Counted from the stretch's first letter, positions 46,686 to 55,760 are shown. The stretch: DNA of 64,000 bases from an uncultured Collinsella sp. (GCA_900544875.1 UQWS01000003.1:1-64000), one strand, 5' to 3'. The notes: generated by a model not told the origin, from the sequence alone. Made by a program: numbers and translations.

Positions 46686-48467
46686 ATGACGATCACCGAA
46701 ATCGACGAGAAGTTCATGCGCGAGGCGCTGGCGGAGGCTCGCGCCGCTGCTGCGGTGGGCGAGGTGCCCATCGGAGCCGTAGTGGTGCGCGACGGCGAGA
46801 TCGTCGCGAGGGCGCACAATCGGCGCGAGCTCGACCAGGATCCTTCGGCTCATGCCGAGTTTGCGGCCGGGTGCGCCGCTGCCCAGGCGCTTGGCCGCTG
46901 GCGCCTTTCCGACTGTACGGTCTATGTGACGTTGGAACCCTGCTGCATGTGCGCAGGCCTTATGGTTAACGCGCGCGTGGGGCGCTGCGTGTATGGCGCG
47001 AGCGACGCCAAGGCGGGCGCGTTGGGATCCCTATACGATTTGAATGCCGACTCGCGCCTGAATCATCGGTTTAACGTGACGGCTGGGGTCCTGGCGGATG
47101 AATGCCGCGAGCTGCTGAGTAGCTATTTTGGCGGTCTGCGCGGAGCGGGCGGCGCTGGTTGCGGTTGTGGGGCCGATCTTGACGCGCACACCGCTCACGC
47201 CGCAGCGCTTGCAGGTGCCGGTGAAGATGCTGGCACGGCGTTTGACTTTGGTCCTGCGTGCCGCCGGCCCCGCCGTGTGCTGTTGGCGATTGATTCCTTT
47301 AAGGGCAGCGTTTCGAGTGCGCAGGCAGAGGAGGTCGTTGCCGAAGGCGTGCGCCGCGTTTGGCCCGATGCCGAGGTGTGCACATTGCTACTGGCAGATG
47401 GTGGCGAGGGAACGCTCGATGCTATCGCCGCATGCGGTGGTGAGCTCTCGACCTGCGAGGTGGCAGGTCCCTTGGGCGAACGCATGTCTGCCCGGATGCT
47501 GGTGGACGGCGAGCGCGAGTCGGCTGTTATTGAGATGGCCGAGGCGGCGGGTATTGGGTACTCGCCTTGCACGGAGTCGTCGGCGCTGGTTGCTACAACC
47601 TATGGCGTGGGCGAGCTCATGCTTCGCGCAGTCCGTGCTGGGGCAAAGACTATCTATATTGGTCTGGGCGGCAGTGCCACCAACGACGGTGGCGCCGGCA
47701 TGCTGCAGGCGCTGGGCGCGCATGTGGTCGATGATCAGGGCTGCAATATCGCCCCCGGTCTTGCGGGCCTTGAACACGTGACGAGTATCGATTTGGCGCC
47801 AGCGCTGCAGGCTTTGGATGACGCTCGTATCGTTGTGCTTTCGGATGTCGAGAATCCGCTCGTAGGGCGTCGCGGTGCGCTTGCGGTGTTCGGCGGACAG
47901 AAGGGCCTGCCGGCGGATGATGCCGAGGCGTTGAGCAGGTGCGACAGCTGGATGGTCGGCTACGGCCGTTTGCTCGACGCTGCGATTGCCGGAGCTCGAG
48001 CCCAGGGGTTGTTGCACACACCCGAGAGCGCACGGACATTTGGCTCGGTGCTCGGCGTGCCCGGTGCCGGTGCCGCTGGCGGCCTGGGCGCCGCGTTGTT
48101 GGCACTTGGTGCCGAGTTGCGTTCGGGCGTTGAGACCGTGCTCGACCTCGTGGGATTTGACGAGTGCGTGCGCGATGTCGACCTGGTCATAACGGGCGAG
48201 GGCAATATGGATGAGCAATCCGCCGCCGGCAAAGCGCCGGTGGGTGTGGCCCGCCGTGCCATGCGCTATGGCAAGCCGGTGGCCGCTGTCGTGGGCGGTC
48301 GCGCCGTCAACCTGGATGCGGTGTATGAGCAGGGCATCGACCTTGTCCTGCCGATCTGTCGCAAGCCCATGGACCTGGAGCGGGCGCTCGATCCGCAAGA
48401 AGCCGCAACCAACCTCATCTGCGCCGGCGAGTCTGCCGCGCGAGCCTACGACCTCGGCCGCCTCTAA
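46686..48467 (+). CDS. Fusion: tRNA adenosine(34) deaminase TadA + glycerate kinase
   Basis: A 593-residue protein that appears to join two unrelated enzymes. Residues 1-152 are a complete TadA: zinc ligand and proton shuttle HAE (56-58), PCxxC (85-89), and the VPIGAVVV start; it makes inosine 34 in tRNA. A low-complexity Gly/Ala linker (153-195) contains extra cysteines (GCGCG). Residues 197-593 are a full-length GlxK-type glycerate kinase (VLLAIDSFKGSVSS, LLADGGEGTLDAI, GLGGSATNDGGAGML, ITGEGNMDEQSAAGKAP). Neither half lacks recognisable motifs and no stop intervenes. GGGAAGG lies 5 nt before the ATG. Confidence 0.88.
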   Translation: MTITEIDEKFMREALAEARAAAAVGEVPIGAVVVRDGEIVARAHNRRELDQDPSAHAEFAAGCAAAQALGRWRLSDCTVYVTLEPCCMCAGLMVNARVGRCVYGASDAKAGALGSLYDLNADSRLNHRFNVTAGVLADECRELLSSYFGGLRGAGGAGCGCGADLDAHTAHAAALAGAGEDAGTAFDFGPACRRPRRVLLAIDSFKGSVSSAQAEEVVAEGVRRVWPDAEVCTLLLADGGEGTLDAIAACGGELSTCEVAGPLGERMSARMLVDGERESAVIEMAEAAGIGYSPCTESSALVATTYGVGELMLRAVRAGAKTIYIGLGGSATNDGGAGMLQALGAHVVDDQGCNIAPGLAGLEHVTSIDLAPALQALDDARIVVLSDVENPLVGRRGALAVFGGQKGLPADDAEALSRCDSWMVGYGRLLDAAIAGARAQGLLHTPESARTFGSVLGVPGAGAAGGLGAALLALGAELRSGVETVLDLVGFDECVRDVDLVITGEGNMDEQSAAGKAPVGVARRAMRYGKPVAAVVGGRAVNLDAVYEQGIDLVLPICRKPMDLERALDPQEAATNLICAGESAARAYDLGRL

Positions 48468-48782
48468 AACCAATCCCTCCCCAATAACTTTCGGTGAAAT
48501 ACGGAGTGTTTTTGCCTTTAAGGCGCCAATTCAGTCCGTATTCCACCGCAACTTCGTGAATGGCCATCCGAGGCTGGTCGCCTTGTGCTTTGGGTCGGAC
48601 CGTCTGCCATGAAATGCGGTAATCTACTACGTTTAGCGGAACACCCTCGACCATCCCGGAATTTGTGAAATTAAAACCGCAGGTAGAAAGCTTGCCGATT
48701 TTCGAAAAAGCCGGCTATGGTTGACCCTGCGGCCTAAACGTAGTAGATAGGCCCTTTTCGTGGCGCAACGTCAGACCAGTCT
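48468..48782. repeat. Structured non-coding stretch with 14-bp terminal inverted repeats
   Basis: 48622-48635 (ATCTACTACGTTTA) and 48735-48748 are perfect complements. Inside is a second stem (CCGCAGG at 48678 with CCTGCGG at 48726) and a GCCGATTTTCG...AAGCCGGC segment. An imperfect hairpin (GTGAAATACGGAGTG / CAGTCCGTATTCCAC) lies before it at 48492-48547. No coding potential is evident. Confidence 0.6.
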
Positions 48783-48864
48783 ATTTGGGACGGGGCTTTC
48801 TTGACTACTTTCGCCAATCTGATGCCCCCAGTCAAAAAGTAGTCAAAAAAGCCCCGTCCCAAAT
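48783..48864. repeat. TTTGGGACGGGG inverted repeat
   Basis: 29-bp arms (48783-48811 and 48836-48864) with a single mismatch, carrying ATTTGGGACGGGGC. The same 14-mer occurs near 35,948. Confidence 0.85.
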
Positions 48865-48872
48865 TAGCTGTC

Positions 48873-48901
48873 TTGCCCCATCGGGCGGGAGCAGGTAAGA
48901 T
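48873..48901 (+). promoter_or_regulatory. Promoter of ffs
   Basis: TTGCCC and TAAGAT separated by 17 bp, placed so that transcription would start at about 48,908, the predicted 5' end of the SRP RNA. Confidence 0.7.
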
Positions 48902-48908
48902 ATACCGA

Positions 48909-49030
48909 GCGCCTAGCGCGTTCGATGGGTTCGGATGACGACATGTTCCGAATCTGGTCAGGTCCGGAAGGAAGCAGCCATAAGGAGCCTCTGTCGGGCA
49001 TCCGAATCCATCGAGCGCACGGGCGCTTTT
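48909..49030 (+). ncRNA. ffs: 4.5S signal recognition particle RNA
   Basis: It contains the invariant SRP hairpin core GGTCAGGTCCGGAAGGAAGC (48956-48975). The long closing stem pairs TTCGATGGGTTCGGATG (48921 on) with CATCCGAATCCATCGA (48999 on). The outermost pairing AGCGCC / GGCGCT (48909 with 49022) runs into a T6 tract and doubles as terminator. This is the short bacterial form. Confidence 0.93.
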
Positions 49031-49045
49031 TTGGTGCCGCGATGC

Positions 49046-49140
49046 GGTCCCGGTGCCGGCGGGCTGTTTGGTGTCTCGCTGGTCCTCGGCTTTGCCTGCG
49101 GGATCGCTCGACTACCAAACAGCCCGCCGGCACCGGGACC
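49046..49140. repeat. 27-bp-arm inverted repeat after ffs
   Basis: 49046-49072 and 49114-49140 are perfectly complementary (GGTCCCGGTGCCGGCGGG start). It has no T tract and a 41-nt loop. It resembles the GC-rich element at 11,285 in form but not in sequence. Confidence 0.85.
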
Positions 49141-49281
49141 ACTTCGTCCAAAAATCACCCGTAAAGGCGCGTTAGCCTAATTAAATCTATCCCTTAAGGA
49201 ATGCTGCTCGTTGGCGTTGTTTGGAGCGCGGTGGCGATGTGCTTCAAGAGACAGTGGCATTACCATCTGTTTTTACAAGTA

Positions 49282-49327
49282 AAAGAGGCCCGTTTCCCTG
49301 GTTTTGGTTGGGGAAACGGGCCTCTTT
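49282..49327 (-). terminator. Terminator of surface-protein gene
   Basis: AAAGAGGCCCGTTTCCC / GGGAAACGGGCCTCTTT arms with T/A tails on either side. It sits just beyond the minus-strand gene ending at 49371. Confidence 0.9.
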
Positions 49328-49370
49328 GTCTCTGGGCTTGTGGATTGGCGAAGACAATAACCGCTGGCAG

Positions 49371-50343
49371 CTATTTTGAGTTCTTGATGCGACGTGTAGC
49401 CGTGGCGGTTATTCCGAGGCCTGCGGCGGCGACTGCTGCGAGTGCGATTGCGCTCGGTGCAGTGTCGCCCGTGTTTGCGAGCTTGCCGGGCTTGCCGCTG
49501 CTCGCGTTCGCTTGCTTGGTGGAGCTCGGCGTGGCGCCTTTGCCGGTCGCGGGCGAGCTGGCGGGCGGTGCCGGTTCGGCGGGTTGCGCCGAGTTGGAGG
49601 GAGGCGTCGTCTCGGTCGGTTGCGTTATCTCGGGCGAGGTGACCTTGTCTGCCGCGGCTTTCGCCTCTTCGTATGCCCTGCAGGCGTCGTCATAGGCCGC
49701 TTGCGCCTTTTCCAAATCGTCGAGGAGCGTATCTCGCTTGGCTACGTCCTCATCGATGTGGGCTTTGGCTTTCTCCGCCTCACTTTCGAAACGCTGAACC
49801 TGTCTTTCCTGGCTTTCGAGCCGGCGTTGGCAGTGGTGAAGATCATCTTTACAAGATTTTTCTCGCCTTTCTGCCGACATGATCTCACTTCGCAACTGCT
49901 TAATAGTTTCGTTAGAAGCTCCGTCGTCGATTGCCTTATTTAATTCTGCCTGAAGGCCGCTTGTCCGGTTGTGGGCCTCATCGTATTTGGCTTGGGCTGC
50001 ATCGACGTTCGCTTGCATGGCGGGAAGGGGTTTCCTCCATTTGGCGGCTTCCGTCACCACCATGTCGTAGATCTCTTGAAAACGGGCAATGTCATCATTG
50101 AATCTCGCAATTTTCTCGCGACTTGCGGCAACTTTTGCGGCCTCGAGGTTTTTGAGCGCTTCCTGCATGGCTGCATACGCTTTGTCTTTTGCGGCGGCCG
50201 CATCTTCCGTCTGCAAGGCAACTGCACCGGTGGGGGAACTGGTTTCTGCCGCGATCGCCGTTACGGGGGGGGGCGATTCCCGCGACAAGCGCCGCGGAAA
50301 GGGCGATGCCCACAGTTGCTCTTCTTGCGAGAATGTCGTTCAT
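49371..50343 (-). pseudogene. Sortase-type coiled-coil surface protein, out of frame at a C9 tract
   Basis: Two overlapping minus-strand frames make one gene. The first (from ATG 50343, GAGGTG upstream) encodes a signal peptide: MNDILARRATVGIALSAALVAGIAPP. The second, in another frame, encodes about 300 residues: long coiled coils (about 60-220), a Pro/Ser/Thr-rich spacer, the sortase motif LANTG, a hydrophobic anchor (APSAIALAAVAAAGLGI) and a basic tail. The frames meet at nine consecutive C on the coding strand (50265-50273). Eight C would give a continuous 323-residue precursor with a good AIA-type cleavage site. It is either a phase-OFF gene, a broken gene or a sequencing slip. Confidence 0.8.
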
Positions 50344-50558
50344 CTCGGCACCTCATTTCAAGGGTCGGCGGCTCGGCTGGTAGCACTAATGTAAGTATAC
50401 CAAGTGGTCGACCCGACACTGGCTGGGTGTGCACGTGCCTCTCCGCTTCTTTGGAAACCGAACGCCATTAGAAATGACGAGTTGTTTACGCTTCATTTGG
50501 GCTCACCGTACTATCATGATTCGAATTGAGTGTGAATGATGATAGGGAGCGCCTTTTT

Positions 50559-52415
50559 ATGATTGAGCTGCTCAGGCGTTTTGGTGGTAAGTTTCGCCGC
50601 TATATGGTGATCGGCCCTGCGTGCAAGTTGATTGAAGTGATCTTTGACCTGCTTACGCCGCTGGTGATTGCCCAGATGATCGATAAAGGCATTGGGGCGC
50701 ACGATGTGGACGCCGTTATCCACTACGGCATGGTACTTGGCGCCATGGCTGTGATTGGCATCTCGTTTACGCTCATCTGCCAAAAGATGGCGGCGCTGAC
50801 CTCGCAGGGCATGGGCACCGACATTCGCGGCGCGCTCTACGAGCACATCAACAAGCTGAGCTACGCCGAGCTTGATCGCTTTGGCACGCCGTCGCTCATT
50901 ACCCGCATCACCAACGACGTTAACCAGGTGCAGCTCGCTGTGGCGCTGGGCGTACGCATGCTCATCCGCTGGCCCTTCTTGGCCGTGGGCTCCATGGTCG
51001 CGGCCCTTGCCATCGACCTTAAGCTCGGCATGATCTTTTTGATTTGCACGCCCGCCATCGGCTTGGTGTTTTGGTTTGTCATGGCGCGCTGTATCCCGTA
51101 CTACAAGCAGCTGCAGGCAAAGCTCGACCGCATCGCGCTTATCTGCCGCGAGGGCCTTTCGGGCGCCCGCGTGGTTCGCGCCTTCGTGCGCGAGGACCAC
51201 GAGCGCGAGCACTTTGCCCAAGCCGCCGATGACCAGGCCAATACTGCCATCGCGGTGGGCAAGCTCTCGTCGATTCTCAACCCCGTCACGTTTCTTGTGA
51301 TGAACCTGGGCGTGTGCGCCATCCTGTGGGTGGGCGGCATGCAGGTCAACGTGGGCGAGCTTACGCAGGGTCAGGTCATGGCGTTCGTCAACTACATGAC
51401 GCAGACCCTGACCTCCATCGTGTACGTTGCCAACCTAGTCGTGGTCTTTACCAAGGCGAGCGCCAGCGCGTCGCGTATCAACGAGGTGCTCAATTGTGAG
51501 CCGAGCATCACCGACGGGGGCAGCCAGCCGGTCGCGCTGCCCGAGCCGAATGATCTGGCGGGTGGCGCTGTTCCGGTCTCCGCGCTGAGCTTTGACCATG
51601 CGAGTTTTTCGTTTGGCGCAGGCGCCGCCAACGCCGTCAATGACGTGACCCTGGAGCTGCCGTTGGGCAAAACGCTCGGCATCATCGGCGGCACGGGTAG
51701 CGGCAAGTCTACGCTCGTCTCGCTCATCCCGCGCCTGTACGATGCGAGCACCGGCAGCGTGAGCGTGATGGGCGCCGATGTGCGCGCCTGGCCGCTCGAC
51801 CAGCTGCGCCATATGGTCGCGACTGTCCCACAGCGTGCGTCGCTGGTGAGCGGCACCATCCGCAGTAACCTGACCTGGCGCGACGAGGCTGCGACCGACG
51901 AGGATCTCTGGGCGGCGCTCGACATGGCGCAGGCCAGCGAGTTCGTGCGCAACAAGCCGCAGGGGCTCGACGCCCCGGTCGAGGCGGGCGGCAAGAACTT
52001 TAGCGGTGGCCAGCGCCAGCGCCTGACCATTGCGCGCGCTCTGGTGGGCTCGCCGCAGATCCTGATTATGGATGACTCCGCCTCGGCGCTCGACTTTAAG
52101 ACCGATGCGGCACTTCGCCACGCCATCCGCGAGCGCAGCGTACGCGGTGCCGCCGAGGGTGGGCTGCCGCTGACCACGGTGATTGTGAGCCAGCGCGTCT
52201 CGACCGTGCGCGACGCCGACATGATCTGCGTGCTCGATCACGGCTCGGTCGCGGGCCTGGGCACGCACGATGAGCTGTATACGACCTGCCAACTATACCG
52301 CGAGATTTGCCAGTCGCAGCTTCGCCGCGAAGAGCTCGAGGGCCAGCAGGGGAGCGCGTCGCCCGCGTCCGCCCCGGTTGCCCCGGCATCCACTTGCGCA
52401 AAGGAGGGCTGCTAA
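50559..52415 (+). CDS. ABC exporter half (subunit 1 of pair B)
   Basis: A 618-residue membrane-ATPase fusion. Walker A GGTGSGKST and signature FSGGQRQR are intact, but Walker B reads LIMDDSASALD, so the catalytic glutamate is replaced by Asp. This is the same defect as subunit 1 of pair A at 37,935, so the two operons are paralogous. The start at 50559 has GGGAG upstream. The C-terminus has an Ala/Pro-rich tail. A candidate promoter TTTACG-N18-TACTAT lies about 50 bp upstream. Confidence 0.92.
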   Translation: MIELLRRFGGKFRRYMVIGPACKLIEVIFDLLTPLVIAQMIDKGIGAHDVDAVIHYGMVLGAMAVIGISFTLICQKMAALTSQGMGTDIRGALYEHINKLSYAELDRFGTPSLITRITNDVNQVQLAVALGVRMLIRWPFLAVGSMVAALAIDLKLGMIFLICTPAIGLVFWFVMARCIPYYKQLQAKLDRIALICREGLSGARVVRAFVREDHEREHFAQAADDQANTAIAVGKLSSILNPVTFLVMNLGVCAILWVGGMQVNVGELTQGQVMAFVNYMTQTLTSIVYVANLVVVFTKASASASRINEVLNCEPSITDGGSQPVALPEPNDLAGGAVPVSALSFDHASFSFGAGAANAVNDVTLELPLGKTLGIIGGTGSGKSTLVSLIPRLYDASTGSVSVMGADVRAWPLDQLRHMVATVPQRASLVSGTIRSNLTWRDEAATDEDLWAALDMAQASEFVRNKPQGLDAPVEAGGKNFSGGQRQRLTIARALVGSPQILIMDDSASALDFKTDAALRHAIRERSVRGAAEGGLPLTTVIVSQRVSTVRDADMICVLDHGSVAGLGTHDELYTTCQLYREICQSQLRREELEGQQGSASPASAPVAPASTCAKEGC

Positions 52416-54275
52416 ATGAATCCGTATACTTCTTCCGGTTCGGTCGCCACGATGACGGCCAACGTGTCCGGCAACGATAACCTCAACGACTTGGGTGACG
52501 GCCCGCGTCAGCCCGGCGACCCCGAGCGCTACCCCGTGGGCGCGGTGATCCGCCGCCTGCTGGGCTATGTTCGCCCGCACCGCGTCTCGTTTGCGGCTTC
52601 GTTTGTGAGTGCCGCCATCTCCGTTATCCTGCAGCTCTACACGCCCATCCTCATCGGCGAGGGCATCGACCTCATCGTTGCCGCCGGGCAGGTGGACTTT
52701 GACGCGCTGCTGCCGCTCGTCACCAAACTCGCGATTGTCGTCGTAGGTGCTGCGGCCTTCCAATGGCTGCAGGGCTACTGCGTTAACCGTCTGTCCTACG
52801 AGACGGTGCGCGACATGCGCGTGGAGGCGAGCGACAAGCTCAGCCGTATGCCGCTCAGCTTTGTCGACAGCCATGCCCACGGCGACCTTATGAGCCGCGT
52901 GGTCAACGACGTCGACCAGGTCGGCGACGGTCTGCTGCAGGGTTTTACCCAGCTCTTTACCGGCGTCATCACCATCGTGGGCACGCTCGCGTTTATGCTC
53001 TCCATTAACCTGACCATGACGCTCGTGGTGGTGCTCGTCACGCCGCTCTCCATCTTTGCGGCCGGCGCCATCGCCAAGCTCTCCAACAAGAGCTTTACGG
53101 CGCAGCAGCGTATTCAAGGGCAGCTCGGTGGTCATATCGAGGAGTACGTAGGCGAGCAGAAGCTTGTCGACGCCTTTGCCTATGGTCCCAACGCCCAGCA
53201 GCGCTTCGATGCCCTCAATGCCGAGCTTTACACCGCGGGCGAGCGCGCGCAGTTTATGGGTTCGCTCTCCAACCCCGGCACGCGTTTTATCAACAACATC
53301 ATCTATGCCGTGGTCGCTGTGATCGGCTGCGTGGGCGTGGTCACGGGCGTGCCTGCGGCGCTCACGGTGGGCGGCGTGCAGATTTTCCTGTCCTATGCCA
53401 ACCAGTACACCAAGCCGTTCAACGAGGTCACCAACGTCATTACGCAGATCCAGACCGCGTACGCCTCGGCGCGCCGCATGTTTGCGCTGCTCGATGCGCG
53501 CGAGCAGGAGCCTGATGCGACGGATGCCGCGGAGCTTGCCGCCCCGCAGGGCGAGGTCACCTTTGAGCATGTGGACTTTAGCTATGTGCCCGACCGCAAG
53601 CTGCTGCAGGATATCTGCATCGAGGCCAAGCCCGGCATGCGGTTTGCCCTCGTTGGCCCCACGGGTTGCGGCAAGACGACGCTCATCAACCTGCTGCTGC
53701 GTTTTTACGATATCGATGCCGGGTGCATCTTGGTGGACGGTCGCTCGTCGCGCGACTACACACGCTCGAGCCTGCGCCGCGCCTTTGGCATGGTGCTGCA
53801 GGACACTTGGCTGTTCGAGGGCACGGTGGCGGAAAACATCGCTTACGGTTGCCCAGATGCCATGCGCGAGCAGGTTATCGAGGCGGCCAAGCGCGCGCAC
53901 GCGCACAAGTTTATCGTGCAGCTGCCAGGCGGCTACGATACGGTAATCGGCGAGGACGGCGGCACGTTTAGCCAGGGTCAAAAACAACTGCTGTGCATCG
54001 CGCGCGTCATGCTCACCGACCCGGCGATTCTGCTGCTGGACGAGGCAACGTCGAGCATCGATACCCGCACCGAGCTGCAGGTTCAAGCGGCATTCGACGA
54101 GCTCATGGCAGGTCGCACAAGCTTTGTCGTGGCGCACCGCCTGAGCACCATCCGCAACGCCGACTGCATTCTGGTGATGCGCGACGGGCAGATTATCGAG
54201 CGCGGCACGCACGACGAGCTGCTAGCGGCAGGCGGCTTCTACGCCGAGCTCTACCGCAGCCAATTCGCCCAGTAA
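52416..54275 (+). CDS. ABC exporter half (subunit 2 of pair B)
   Basis: A 619-residue partner with complete Walker A (GPTGCGKTT) and Walker B (LLLDEATSSID) but a signature of FSQGQKQL. Together with the preceding subunit it gives one canonical and one degenerate ATP site. The start follows the previous stop codon directly, with GGAGGGC as ribosome site. The polar, Asn/Asp-rich N-terminal 40 residues are shorter than those of the pair A partner. No regulator gene is next to pair B. Confidence 0.92.
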   Translation: MNPYTSSGSVATMTANVSGNDNLNDLGDGPRQPGDPERYPVGAVIRRLLGYVRPHRVSFAASFVSAAISVILQLYTPILIGEGIDLIVAAGQVDFDALLPLVTKLAIVVVGAAAFQWLQGYCVNRLSYETVRDMRVEASDKLSRMPLSFVDSHAHGDLMSRVVNDVDQVGDGLLQGFTQLFTGVITIVGTLAFMLSINLTMTLVVVLVTPLSIFAAGAIAKLSNKSFTAQQRIQGQLGGHIEEYVGEQKLVDAFAYGPNAQQRFDALNAELYTAGERAQFMGSLSNPGTRFINNIIYAVVAVIGCVGVVTGVPAALTVGGVQIFLSYANQYTKPFNEVTNVITQIQTAYASARRMFALLDAREQEPDATDAAELAAPQGEVTFEHVDFSYVPDRKLLQDICIEAKPGMRFALVGPTGCGKTTLINLLLRFYDIDAGCILVDGRSSRDYTRSSLRRAFGMVLQDTWLFEGTVAENIAYGCPDAMREQVIEAAKRAHAHKFIVQLPGGYDTVIGEDGGTFSQGQKQLLCIARVMLTDPAILLLDEATSSIDTRTELQVQAAFDELMAGRTSFVVAHRLSTIRNADCILVMRDGQIIERGTHDELLAAGGFYAELYRSQFAQ

Positions 54276-54303
54276 GCAAGCCCGTGGGGCATGTAATGCA
54301 GCG

Positions 54304-55569
54304 CTAGGGCGCGAGTGTGTCAACGGGGGCAACGATAATGCCCTCGGGCGTTGTATGGGCCGGCATGCCGAACCCGATGACGATGAGCTTGGCCACGGGT
54401 GGTCTCTCGCCACGCTTGACAAGTTTGCGCTCGAGTCGAAGCAGGTTTGCAGATGCCTCGGGGATCTGCGGACTTCCGAGTTTTACTTCCACGGCAATCC
54501 AAGTTCCATCGCGCCTGTGTATAACGGCATCGACCTCGAGATCGTCGGCGTCATGGTAGTGGGACACCGATGAGTCATTTGCGGCTGCATAGACCTTAAG
54601 GTCGTGCAGGACGAGGGATTCGAAGAGCAGTCCCAGCGTCTTCGGGTCGGATGCCAATGACTCCGGATTTGCTCCGAGCAGTGCGACGGCAAGCGAAGGG
54701 TCGGCGAGGTGCCTTTTCGCACTTTGCCGCAGCTTTACCGGAGACCTGAGCGCCGGATGCCAAGCCGGGATATCATCGATGATGTGTATTCTGCGCAAGG
54801 CATCCGTATAGCGCCGCAGCGTACTTCTCGATACATCACCGCCGAGGTCTTTCTCAAGAGACTTTTCGCCGGCAAGAGTGGATTCGTTGCGCGCAAGCGA
54901 AGACAGAAGAGCCCTGACTTTCTCCGGGTCACGCTTCACGCCGTCAACCCTCGAAACATCCGATTCGCAGACACCGTCGATGTAGGCAGCGGATATGCGC
55001 ATTGCATCGGCGGTCGTCTTGCCAGCCGCTTGAGGCCAACCACCGCGACATAGCAAATCGGCGATATCGGCGATGCCGTTGATGGATCCAAGTGCCGCTT
55101 TGATGGGGCATCCGTTAAGCAGCGATTCGAGCGAGACCGCCCCTGAGGAAACCCCGAGTTCGGCCAGGGTCATTGTTTCCATGCGCAAGCGTGATATGCG
55201 CCCGATGCCGCTGTGCATCGGTTGGTCGGCGTCGTTTGGTGTTGCTGACCCCGTAAGCAAAAACTGCCCTGGCTCACCGGTCCGACGATCGCATTCGAAA
55301 CGTATTGCGTCCCACAGTTTTGGCTCTTCCTGCCACTCATCGATGAGTCTCGGCGTTGCGCCGACTATTGCTTGAGCTGGGTCGATCCTGGCAAGCTGCA
55401 GTGCGGCAAAGTCTCCGGCAGGGTCGGAGAGAGACAGCGATGATTCAGCGAATCGCTGGGCCGTAGTCGTCTTTCCGCACCACTTCGGTCCCTGAATGAG
55501 CACGGCACCAAAAATGCCAAGATCGCGTTCGATTGAGCGATCGATACATCTACTCATATACCTAGTCAT
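54304..55569 (-). CDS. AAA-family ATPase with DUF4143 (archaeal-type nuclease-fold C-terminus)
   Basis: A 421-residue protein of the AAA_14/DUF4143 family. The P-loop is GPKWCGKTT (about residues 27-35), Walker B region LIDEWQEEPKLWD and sensor LLTGSATP. The C-terminal DUF4143 part (about 215-400) carries LEVDAVIHRRDGTWIAVEVKLG, a PD-(D/E)xK-like core whose D, E and K residues are present. The function is unproven; members are scattered, often mobile, genes. The start MTRYMSRCIDRSIE at 55569 fits the family. A second ATG 15 nt upstream is possible. Six tandem 23-bp repeats lie upstream. Confidence 0.85.
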   Translation of the reverse strand: MTRYMSRCIDRSIERDLGIFGAVLIQGPKWCGKTTTAQRFAESSLSLSDPAGDFAALQLARIDPAQAIVGATPRLIDEWQEEPKLWDAIRFECDRRTGEPGQFLLTGSATPNDADQPMHSGIGRISRLRMETMTLAELGVSSGAVSLESLLNGCPIKAALGSINGIADIADLLCRGGWPQAAGKTTADAMRISAAYIDGVCESDVSRVDGVKRDPEKVRALLSSLARNESTLAGEKSLEKDLGGDVSRSTLRRYTDALRRIHIIDDIPAWHPALRSPVKLRQSAKRHLADPSLAVALLGANPESLASDPKTLGLLFESLVLHDLKVYAAANDSSVSHYHDADDLEVDAVIHRRDGTWIAVEVKLGSPQIPEASANLLRLERKLVKRGERPPVAKLIVIGFGMPAHTTPEGIIVAPVDTLAP

Positions 55570-55622
55570 CGTACTTCCCGCCATTCAAAGAAACAATTTG
55601 TTTTATAGCATCTTACCAGCGT

Positions 55623-55760
55623 GTAAAACATTTTGACGAAAAACTATGACACAATTTGACGTTATTTCGTGAAACAAATTGACGATATTATATGAAACAA
55701 TTTGGCGGCGTTTTGTGAAACAGTTTTTAGGTCATTCGTGAAACGTTCTGCGGCGGTTGC
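55623..55760 (-). repeat. Six tandem 23-bp degenerate repeats upstream of the ATPase gene
   Basis: Units start at 55623, 55646, 55669, 55692, 55715 and 55738, each exactly 23 bp. On the plus strand the unit is roughly GTGAAACAATTTGACG plus 7 variable bases. GTGAAAC is the most conserved part; the last two units diverge in the middle. A loose seventh copy (GAAACAATTTG) lies at 55590, out of phase. A minus-strand -10-like TATAAA sits between the array and the start codon. The spacing suits iterated protein binding. Confidence 0.85.

Noticed and set aside
52293..54212. 639-codon minus-strand open frame (similar long ones at 14737-16539, 29457-31625 and 37944-39689)
   Set aside because: Each lies opposite a well-recognised gene, has shadow-type composition and lacks motifs or a ribosome site.
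55623..55760. CRISPR array
   Set aside because: The repeats are contiguous without spacers, too degenerate, and no cas genes are nearby.
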